Shown here: positions 43,347-48,587 of the stretch, one piece after another
Position numbering within the stretch: the first letter of the stretch is position 1
Layout: the number at the start of each line of letters is the position of its first letter
Assembly: GCA_022562085.1 (NCBI GenBank)
Contig: JADFPY010000003.1
Span: 1-48,587, forward strand
Length of the DNA stretch: 48,587 bases
Reading direction: 5' to 3'
Source: a candidate division KSB1 bacterium
Lineage (GTDB): Bacteria; Zhuqueibacterota; Zhuqueibacteria; Oceanimicrobiales; Oceanimicrobiaceae
The notes under the pieces: model-generated
Databases searched by the model: none
Seen by the model: the letters and a program-made list of their open reading frames with translations, nothing else
What the model was told of the DNA's origin: nothing
Made by a program: the position numbers and the translations under genes

Positions 43347-44438
43347 ATGCTGAAGAAAATATTGTGGACAATCGTCGTCGTTATCATTGTTACTGTGCTC
43401 TATTTTGTCGCGTGGCCGGTACCAATCGATCCGGTTGCCTGGAAAGCTCCACCCAACCCGGGTTATAGTGGACCCTTCGCGCCAAATCAACGCCTGACAG
43501 GCATTGAGACCTTACCCCTGGGCGATAATCATGGGCCGGAGGATATAGCCATCGATGCCCAGGGCCGCATTTATGCCTCTACCCATGAAGGTCGTATCGT
43601 GCGCCTGCAGGCAGATGGTTCAAACCCGGAGAATTGGGTAGAAACCGGCGGCCGCCCGCTGGGTATCGATTTTGACAATAGCGGAAATTTGATCGTCGCA
43701 GACGCTTTTCGGGGTCTCTTATCGATTGCCCAAGACGGCGCCATCTCTGAACTCGCAACAGTAGCGGATGGAATTCCTATTCGCTATGCAGATGATGTCG
43801 ACGTAGCGGCCGACGGCAAGATTTACTTTTCAGATGCTTCTACAAAATTTGGTGCAAAAAAATGGCAAAGCACCTATGAGGCCAGCCTTCTTGATCTTAT
43901 GGAGCACGGCGGCCACGGCAGGCTGTTGGTTTTCGATAGGGCTGAAGGCAAGGCGAAGACACTGTTGGACGACCTGAATTTCGCCAATGGTGTTGCCGTT
44001 AGCCACGACCAGTCCTATGTGCTGGTCAACGAGACCGGGAATTACCGGGTGATTCGTTACTGGCTCACGGGTCCGAAAAGCGGGCAAGCCGAACCGTTTA
44101 TTGAGGAGTTGCCGGCCTTTCCGGATAACATATCAACCGGTTTAGGGAGTCGTTTCTGGGTGGCGCTGGTCTCGCCTCGTAATGCGTTATTAGACAAACT
44201 TTCCGACCAGCCCTTTATGCGCAAGGTACTCCAGCGTCTGCCGGCATTCCTTCGCCCCCAGGCCATTGCTTACGGCCATATCATCGCTGTTGATGGCGAT
44301 GGCAAAGTTGTTGAAGATTTACAAGATCCGAACGGCAGCTATCCGATTAACACGAGCGTGGCTGAGACTGAAGATTACCTGTATATTGGCAGCCTGGTTG
44401 CGCCGGCTTTAGGTCGTCTGCCGAAGAAGATTGATTGA
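43347..44438 (+). CDS. Strictosidine-synthase/SMP-30-like beta-propeller protein
   Basis: 363 residues. One N-terminal span (KKILWTIVVVIIVTVLYFVAWPV) anchors it in the membrane. The rest is a six-bladed propeller of the gluconolactonase/strictosidine-synthase-like family: HGPEDIAIDAQGRIYASTHEG, GRPLGIDFDNSGNLIVADAFRG, YADDVDVAADGKIYFSDAS and FANGVAVSHDQSYVLVNET. Members include lactonases and adipocyte-membrane-associated-protein homologues. Codons here are richer in G and C than in the genes to the left (CGCCCGCTG, GCGGCCGAC), which hints at transfer. It is the first plus-strand gene before the cassette region; no intron-like or att sequence lies before it. Confidence 0.88.
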   Translation: MLKKILWTIVVVIIVTVLYFVAWPVPIDPVAWKAPPNPGYSGPFAPNQRLTGIETLPLGDNHGPEDIAIDAQGRIYASTHEGRIVRLQADGSNPENWVETGGRPLGIDFDNSGNLIVADAFRGLLSIAQDGAISELATVADGIPIRYADDVDVAADGKIYFSDASTKFGAKKWQSTYEASLLDLMEHGGHGRLLVFDRAEGKAKTLLDDLNFANGVAVSHDQSYVLVNETGNYRVIRYWLTGPKSGQAEPFIEELPAFPDNISTGLGSRFWVALVSPRNALLDKLSDQPFMRKVLQRLPAFLRPQAIAYGHIIAVDGDGKVVEDLQDPNGSYPINTSVAETEDYLYIGSLVAPALGRLPKKID

Positions 44439-44443
44439 GGAAT

Positions 44444-44546
44444 GAAGTGTTCAGGTGTTTGGGTGTTAAAGGTGTTAAGGGATTCACAATAATCCAAAAT
44501 AACTTAGGAAGAAAGGACTTTAACACTTCTAACACCTGAACACTTC
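44444..44546. repeat. 16-bp inverted repeat downstream of the SMP-30-like gene
   Basis: GAAGTGTTCAGGTGTT (44444-44459) and AACACCTGAACACTTC (44531-44546) are perfect inverse copies around a 71-base loop that itself holds GTTAAAGGTGTTAAG and CTTTAACACTTC words. It lies six bases after the stop. It may end transcription or be a short repeat; the long loop and lack of a T run argue against a simple terminator. Confidence 0.5.
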
Positions 44547-44690
44547 ACAAGGAATCCCCAACGAGCGAGGTATTTTTTTCATGTGATCCCAGGCAGTACC
44601 ATTGGATAATATTCATATCATGATGTTTAGCAGAAACTGCATAACTCGTGGAACGTACGAAAATTTATTAGCATAATGCAATAATTTTTA

Positions 44691-44719
44691 TTGACTTTTG
44701 ACTTAATATGTATTATAAA
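44691..44719 (+). promoter_or_regulatory. Consensus-like promoter before the cassette region
   Basis: TTGACT (44691-44696) and TATAAA (44714-44719) are separated by 17 bases, close to the sigma-70 consensus. The region is AT-rich. It points into the cassette-like genes, 33 bases before the GTTAGGC core site, as an integron cassette promoter would. Confidence 0.55.
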
Positions 44720-44751
44720 ATTAATGTTATTCAGAAATCGTACAATCACTG

Positions 44752-44758
44752 GTTAGGC
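44752..44758 (+). other. Integron core-site-like GTTAGGC at the first cassette boundary
   Basis: GTTAGGC fits the G/TTRRRY recombination core used by integron integrases. It stands directly at the head of the first cassette-like gene and has no matching attC half upstream, so it may be part of an attI site or the relic of an older attC. The assignment rests on seven bases plus context. Confidence 0.4.
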
Positions 44759-44780
44759 TTTGAAATTGAAGAGAGATGAT

Positions 44781-45428
44781 GTGAAAGAATACATTTATGA
44801 GGTTATCTCGAACTCAATGATTTTGATCACAATTTTCGTTATCATGATCTTGGGGGTCTCGCCGACGACTTTGGTTTCAAGTGCCGCCGCACAAGATGCA
44901 AAAAAATCATCTGAGACAAACAGTTTGACAAGAAGCAAGCTTGTAGAGCTTAGGAAAACCACGTTACTCCAAGAGATTCAATCGTATCAACCAGGCGCAA
45001 CCTCAAGATTTCTCCACAAGTGGGAACTTAGATTACTATTACTTGCGTTGACCGCTAGCTATTTGGCGTTTAGAGTAAAAGGAGAACTAACGGTTTTAAG
45101 ATTCAATAAGCGAGGACTGTACATAGCCGCGGCCGTGATACTTCTCTCAATGCTCTATGATGCTCATCTTGCAAGCCTCGATGCAACGGTTAATCGAAGG
45201 AGGACCTTGCTTTATGAAGAGTTGTATAGGTTACCTAGTCTTGATCGTGAAAAACTCCTTGCTCTGAAACCTGTAGCCTCTATTGAAGAGCTGCGAGGAA
45301 ATCTCTACAAAAGGTGGTGCCTGAGATTCAAGAAATTGCTAAATCTGGATTCGGTACTCTTCTATTCCGTAGTAGTGGCCATCTGGACTGTGGGGTATGC
45401 TGGACTAAAGGGAACCTCAGAGTCATGA
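44781..45428 (+). CDS. Cassette gene: membrane protein of unknown function
   Basis: 215 residues from the GTG at 44781, preceded by GAGAG five bases away; a TTG at 44760 in the same frame is the alternative start. Membrane spans at about 10-30 (NSMILITIFVIMILGVSP), 83-100 (LRLLLLALTASYLAF), 115-130 (GLYIAAAVILLSML) and 198-215 (VLFYSVVVAIWTVGYAGL). The part after the first span (SSAAAQDAKKSSETNSL) is probably outside the membrane. No family recognised. It lies between a core site and an attC-like site, as an integron cassette gene should. Confidence 0.65.
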   Translation: MKEYIYEVISNSMILITIFVIMILGVSPTTLVSSAAAQDAKKSSETNSLTRSKLVELRKTTLLQEIQSYQPGATSRFLHKWELRLLLLALTASYLAFRVKGELTVLRFNKRGLYIAAAVILLSMLYDAHLASLDATVNRRRTLLYEELYRLPSLDREKLLALKPVASIEELRGNLYKRWCLRFKKLLNLDSVLFYSVVVAIWTVGYAGLKGTSES

Positions 45429-45481
45429 TTTCAAAATGACTGTCTCGTTCTGATTATAGTAGTGATTGAGTACGGTGAATT

Positions 45482-45613
45482 GCCTAACGATTTTTTGCAG
45501 TTAACCCGAGGAGTGCAGTTTTTTTTAAGGAGCTCGGTGGCCGCGCGAAGGGACATTCTTGGTTATTGCCCAGATCTCCGAATCCCTGGGGCCACTGAAA
45601 AACGTCGTTATAC
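45482..45613 (+). other. attC-like site 1
   Basis: Starts with GCCTAAC (45482-45488, R'' type) and ends with GTTATAC (45607-45613, R' type). The outer arms are imperfect inverse copies: AACGATTTTTTGCAGT faces ACTGAAAAACGTCGTT. The 132-bp length is within the known range for attC. It lies 54 bases after the stop of the first cassette gene, in the orientation expected for a cassette end. Confidence 0.65.
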
Positions 45614-45742
45614 ATTATGAAACATTATTTTAGCGTGTATGTATAGTTGGCCGAAAGGACAATGAAGATACGAAAAACCATAACTTACGACGTAGCGCCC
45701 TTTGCGGCGAGAAGATGATTGTAACAGGAAAGGATGTACACA

Positions 45743-45856
45743 ATGGGAGACAAAGGCGGCAAGAAGGATAAGAACAAGGGTCAGAAACAGAAGAAAAGAA
45801 AACAGGAACAAAAGGCAAAAAAGAAATTAGATAAGCAACCGAAAAGAACCCCGTAA
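45743..45856 (+). CDS. Cassette gene: tiny lysine-rich protein
   Basis: 37 residues (MGDKGGKKDKNKGQKQKKRK and on to KKKLDKQPKRTP), nearly half Lys or Arg. AGGAAAGGA lies before the ATG. No signal or fold can be assigned; it is probably a disordered, highly basic peptide that could bind nucleic acid. From memory, very similar short basic proteins recur as lone genes in bacteria and cassette arrays. It is the only frame between two attC-like sites, 28 bases before the second, which supports it as a real cassette gene. Confidence 0.65.
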   Translation: MGDKGGKKDKNKGQKQKKRKQEQKAKKKLDKQPKRTP

Positions 45857-45883
45857 CTGGAAGTCCTAAAGAGCAATGTAGGT

Positions 45884-46006
45884 GCCTAACAAAACAAATT
45901 CAGCCGACGCGCTTTAGTTGCATGATTTCTAATTCTCAAGAGATGCGGGACTTTGTACATCTCCAGAGTCTTGCGTCAAGCGCGCGCCTGATTTGCGTCG
46001 TTGAGA
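45884..46006 (+). other. attC-like site 2
   Basis: Begins GCCTAAC (45884-45890) and ends near GTTGAGA (46000-46006). Inner arms CAAATTCAGCCGACGCGCTT and AAGCGCGCGCCTGATTTG pair with small bulges. The 123-bp sequence is closely similar to the site at 48398-48520 (same first and last 20-30 bases apart from few changes), as sites of one chromosomal array are. Confidence 0.75.
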
Positions 46007-46218
46007 CTGACGAAAAAGGTCTATATTTGGAAATTCTTGCAAAAGGGCGCCAAAATCACCATACTAAAATGGTGAAACAGGTCGAGATTCGTCGTCCACA
46101 AGCCAAATACGGAGCTCGCTATTTTTGAAGAAATTAGGGCCCAACTTAATCGACAGTCTCGTTAGGCCGCGGATCGATTGAGAGAGCTCTATGGCCTGGA
46201 AGAAAGGCTTTAGGAACG

Positions 46219-46392
46219 ATGGACAGGAATGCTTCAGACAATACACACCGGCGAATAGGTTTAATACTATTATTTTTTGCTTCTTATATTGTAAGTGCTA
46301 CGGTTTTTCAACTACGTAGTGAGACACCACCATGGGTCGATAGCTCACCCATTGAGTATTTCACGGGGGGCTGCTTTGGATGTCGAGTTTGA
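46219..46392 (+). CDS. Cassette-region gene: small membrane peptide
   Basis: 57 residues. AGGAA lies close before the ATG. After a basic start (MDRNASDNTHRR) a single hydrophobic span (IGLILLFFASYIVSATVF) is followed by a short tail ending CFGCRV. The final Cys-x-x-Cys may bind metal or form a disulfide. No family recognised. It follows attC-like site 2 in the same orientation. Gene reality is moderate because of the short length. Confidence 0.45.
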   Translation: MDRNASDNTHRRIGLILLFFASYIVSATVFQLRSETPPWVDSSPIEYFTGGCFGCRV

Positions 46393-46405
46393 TAAGCCTG
46401 CTTAT

Positions 46406-46456
46406 GGCGGAGATACTTCTAACTGAGAGCCGGGAATTGAATTCCGCCGTTAACAG
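46406..46456 (+). other. Hairpin, possible short attC remnant
   Basis: GGAATT / AATTCC form a tight stem (46432-46445 region), enclosed by TCTAAC (46418-46423) and GTTAAC (46449-46454). GGCGGA (46406-46411) is also the inverse of TCCGCC (46443-46448). Size and edges recall a very short attC, but the core boxes are imperfect. It could equally be the terminator of the small gene before it. Confidence 0.35.
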
Positions 46457-46482
46457 CAACATTAACTATCAGGAGAAGTTCG

Positions 46483-46983
46483 ATGCAAGAAAAAAATAAC
46501 TCACAAAGCACTAACATTAAGAATAAACTAGATGAAGCAAAATCGATCTTAGACACGCAAAAGGCACTCAAACTAAGAAATCATTGGGGAAGTTGGTTGT
46601 TAAAAATTGGCCAATACCTGACAGGTGCCATACTGGCGTCTTCTTTCTTTCAAGACGCTCTTTTGGCCCAAGTAGTTGGATTTCTCGGTTTGCTCGTCTT
46701 ATTATTCACATTTATGAATCACCGCTTCCGCCCTGATATTAAGTTCATGAATGCGAAAACGAGAATCCTGAAGTTGACAAGGCTAATTCGTACAGCAGAA
46801 GATTGCTTATCCGCACTGGCTGCAAAGGAGAAAGATGCTCCTGATGAGTTTACAATAATAAAAAATATTTCCGAAGGTATAGATGAGGTTGAACGCTCAC
46901 AGCACCTGGATTACGCATTAATGCGGCGTAAATTATCCAGTAGATTTGCAAAACCCGTTAATGCTGTTGGCAACAAGGAATGA
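46483..46983 (+). CDS. Cassette-region gene: two-span membrane protein
   Basis: 166 residues; AGGAG seven bases before the ATG. Two close membrane spans lie at about 42-60 (LKIGQYLTGAILASSFF) and 62-82 (LLAQVVGFLGLLVLLFTFM), joined by a very short turn. The flanks are helical (NIKNKLDEAKSILDTQKALKL; TRILKLTRLIRTAEDCLSALA). The two-span hairpin between cytoplasmic helices is reminiscent of SLATT-type effector membrane proteins, but I see no decisive motif. It may be a defence-type or unknown cassette gene. Confidence 0.65.
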   Translation: MQEKNNSQSTNIKNKLDEAKSILDTQKALKLRNHWGSWLLKIGQYLTGAILASSFFQDALLAQVVGFLGLLVLLFTFMNHRFRPDIKFMNAKTRILKLTRLIRTAEDCLSALAAKEKDAPDEFTIIKNISEGIDEVERSQHLDYALMRRKLSSRFAKPVNAVGNKE

Positions 46984-47026
46984 CAATTCTTTTTCAGGTC
47001 AATTTGAAAATGAACGTAATGAAGTA

Positions 47027-47129
47027 GGTACAAAAAGGTATTTAACAAAGAATTCTTAAGTTTGTAAAGGACGTTGGATGGTAATCCTACCTCCTCAAAA
47101 TTGAACTATGCCCTTTTTGCACCAACGTC
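47027..47129. repeat. Nested inverted repeats between cassette-region genes
   Basis: GGTACAAAAAGG (47027-47038) faces CCTTTTTGCACC (47112-47123) with one mismatch. GACGTTGG (47070-47077) faces CCAACGTC (47122-47129). The two pairings share two bases and would compete. It may be a worn attC site or a structured leader of the next gene; clear core boxes are missing. Confidence 0.4.
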
Positions 47130-47179
47130 ACTTAATGCTTTAAAATTTGTATTCCACAAAATTCTGTGAGGGAGATCAA

Positions 47180-48244
47180 ATGGATAATCATAATTTATGC
47201 GTAGATAATGTGCCCAACAAGTTCCGTAAGATTCCAAAAAAAGTGCGTAAATTTCCGTTTTTCGTAAGCACTAAGAAGTATTTGGGTGCACGGAATGATG
47301 GAACTATCCCGTGGCCAGACTACACGACCTCCGGTGATAACGAATTGGGGCTCGGGGAGCATTTCCAGGGCATTCAGAGAATCGGCCAATATTTGATTCT
47401 TTCTGGTGGCATTAAGACTGGTATACGACGTTCTCAGTTAATTGTGATTAAGATGGGAACCCAATCAGAAACCGGACCGTGGGCGCTACCAAGGTACGGA
47501 TTTTCTTATAAGAAGCCGCCCCCAAACGACAGAATCGTAAAAGTTGTCGACATCGACCGGGTGAAATGGCATGCAGGAGGAATCCAAGCCATGGGTAAGA
47601 TTATAGCGGTTCCGATTTACGGTGGCCCTCCAGGCTCGGGAATACGCTATTTTGATTTCAGTGTTCCGGAAAACGGTCCAGTGGAAATCGAGGGCATCAG
47701 GCTAACTAAAAGTGATATGAAATCCAAAGCAGTAGCCGTGACTCAACTTCCGAATGATCATTACATGACAATGGTTTGGGACGATGAGTATCTAGACTTT
47801 CACTATAGCAATTCCGACGATATTCAAAACGGTTTTCAGACAACCCATACACGTGTACATAAAAATGAGGTCCAGGGTGGCTTTCAGCCCGGAGGAGCCG
47901 GTATTTCGGGATTTGGTACTTATCAGAGCGTTAATTTTGTTCGGGATTGTGACAATACCGTGTATTTTGTTGCTGCACGTAATCAGCAAAAAGGGTCGCC
48001 GACCTTCCCGGGCGATGACTACGCAGATCTATACAAAGTCCTTTGGCCTAACGGTTATGAGGCAAAGCCGGAAATCTCCCTCGTCGATCATAGGCAATTG
48101 TATTGTTATAACCAGCAGTGCAATTTTGGAGCCGGGGCGGGAATTTATGTTGACGATGAACAACATTTTTTTCTGTATGGGGCTTCTCATTGGCTCCATG
48201 GTGGCAACGCCAGATATAATTTTAATGAGTACTCCTACACTTAG
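47180..48244 (+). CDS. Cassette-region gene: probable beta-propeller-like protein of unknown function
   Basis: 354 residues from the ATG at 47180, which has GGGAG in the right place; the open frame starts 11 codons earlier. No signal peptide. Many short beta-strand phrases with Gly-rich turns and Trp/Tyr ends are seen: HFQGIQRIGQYLILSGG, WHAGGIQAMGKIIAVPIYGG, HYMTMVWDDEYLDFHYSN and GAGAGIYVDDEQHFFLYGAS. The repeated GGIQ/GIQ-x-x-G-x-x-L pattern suggests a propeller. I recognise no family. Long for a cassette gene; ends 154 bases before attC-like site 3. Confidence 0.7.
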   Translation: MDNHNLCVDNVPNKFRKIPKKVRKFPFFVSTKKYLGARNDGTIPWPDYTTSGDNELGLGEHFQGIQRIGQYLILSGGIKTGIRRSQLIVIKMGTQSETGPWALPRYGFSYKKPPPNDRIVKVVDIDRVKWHAGGIQAMGKIIAVPIYGGPPGSGIRYFDFSVPENGPVEIEGIRLTKSDMKSKAVAVTQLPNDHYMTMVWDDEYLDFHYSNSDDIQNGFQTTHTRVHKNEVQGGFQPGGAGISGFGTYQSVNFVRDCDNTVYFVAARNQQKGSPTFPGDDYADLYKVLWPNGYEAKPEISLVDHRQLYCYNQQCNFGAGAGIYVDDEQHFFLYGASHWLHGGNARYNFNEYSYT

Positions 48245-48397
48245 TATATTTGGGTGGATATTATAAATTACGAGTGACCCCTTTGGGTGATACCGTGGTT
48301 GGCAGCGCGACGGGTGCCCCAGACATGAAACAAGAGACTTGTGTGGCACGTTGGCTTTAGCCCGTGATTAACCACAGGTTCTAATGAGCAAACGGGT

Positions 48398-48520
48398 GCC
48401 TAACGAAGCAAATTCAGCCGACGCGCTTTTCGTGCGTGATTTCTAATCTCCTAAGATGCTAGATTCTTGCACTTCTGCGGAGTTGAGCGTCAAGCGCGCG
48501 CCTGATTTGCGGCGCTATAA
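48398..48520 (+). other. attC-like site 3
   Basis: Begins GCCTAAC (48398-48404); its far core box is the weaker GCTATAA (48514-48520) instead of GTTRRRY. The arms CAAATTCAGCCGACGCGCTT and AAGCGCGCGCCTGATTTG are identical to those of site 2, and the overall length is the same (123 bp). The middle differs, as usual for the loop. It sits after the 354-residue cassette gene in the expected orientation and is followed ten bases later by another short gene. Confidence 0.75.
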
Positions 48521-48529
48521 AATTGAAAA

Positions 48530-48587
48530 ATGAGCAATAAAGCAGAAAAAAATAAAAAGTGGCGTGAAGCAAAAAAGAAATTCAGGC
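48530..48587 (+). CDS. Start of a further small cassette gene (partial)
   Basis: The ATG at 48530-48532 opens MSNKAEKNKKWREAKKKFR and runs off the window. A short, strongly basic beginning with the phrase AEKxKxWxExKKxFR is, from memory, typical of small proteins found as lone integron cassette genes. It comes right after attC-like site 3, so translation begins at once after the core site. The remaining length and function cannot be seen. Confidence 0.6.
   Translation, partial: MSNKAEKNKKWREAKKKFR

Noticed and set aside
45922-46128. 68-codon frame after the second cassette gene
   Set aside because: Its first part is the translation of attC-like site 2. A relic of a gene in the second part cannot be excluded but is not supported.
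43171-48587. Integron integrase or other recombinase gene
   Set aside because: Looked for on both strands; no frame shows tyrosine-recombinase motifs. Any integrase must lie outside the window or be lost.
1-48587. tRNA and rRNA genes
   Set aside because: No cloverleaf with a TTCGA/CCA-like end and no rRNA-like conserved stretch was recognised by eye; a covariance search could still find one.

Overview
The window reads as a chromosomal segment of an uncultured Gram-negative bacterium, probably of the Fibrobacterota-Chlorobi-Bacteroidota group in the wide sense (KSB1 or Calditrichota-like). This placement is an inference from gene content (BamA/TamA plus TamB, OmpA, ExbB/ExbD, DUF4097 proteins, many PQQ-type beta-propellers) and from moderate, AT-leaning base composition; there is no rRNA or tRNA to confirm it. 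Both Shine-Dalgarno and weak-leader starts occur, TGA is a normal stop, and almost all genes before 43 kb lie on the minus strand.

Layout. 1-9.3 kb: the start of a secreted protein, four PQQ-like beta-propeller proteins and a HemW-like radical SAM enzyme. Two of the propeller proteins are tandem paralogues fused to an esterase-like domain that has lost its catalytic Ser and His, and the tail of a lost third copy remains beside them. 9.3-16.4 kb: iron-type alcohol dehydrogenase, a doubly frameshifted four-helix-bundle pseudogene, a MITE-like element, an HNH nuclease, a CorC/HlyC-type protein, a DapB-like dehydrogenase, an OmpA-type protein, a SpoU methyltransferase and a histidine-phosphotransfer/receiver protein lacking a kinase ATPase. 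16.6-23.8 kb: a multi-pass SpoIIE/RsbU phosphatase; then an ECF sigma factor, a zinc-finger/HEAT anti-sigma-like protein and two DUF4097 solenoids; then a deoxynucleoside kinase.

23.8-32.7 kb is the most coherent system. Read in the direction of transcription it encodes an outer-membrane barrel, a TPR protein (split by a one-base error in an A11 run), a 955-residue TPR protein, a small periplasmic protein, ExbB/TolQ, two ExbD proteins (one with Asn in place of the proton-carrying Asp), and an FHA-like/TM/TonB-like protein. The composition recalls the Agl-Glt gliding and envelope machinery of Myxococcus. 32.7-43.2 kb: PAP2 protein, an SDR/glyoxalase/GATase/DUF1186 group with a nonsense-interrupted glyoxalase gene, and a TamA-TamB pair separated by palindromic repeats.

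43.3-48.6 kb is on the plus strand. A strictosidine-synthase-like protein is followed by what looks like an integron gene-cassette array without an integrase (CALIN or the distal part of a sedentary integron). It has a consensus promoter, a lone GTTAGGC core site, three attC-like sites, two of them closely related to each other, and small or orphan genes in one orientation. The array runs off the right edge inside another short cassette gene.
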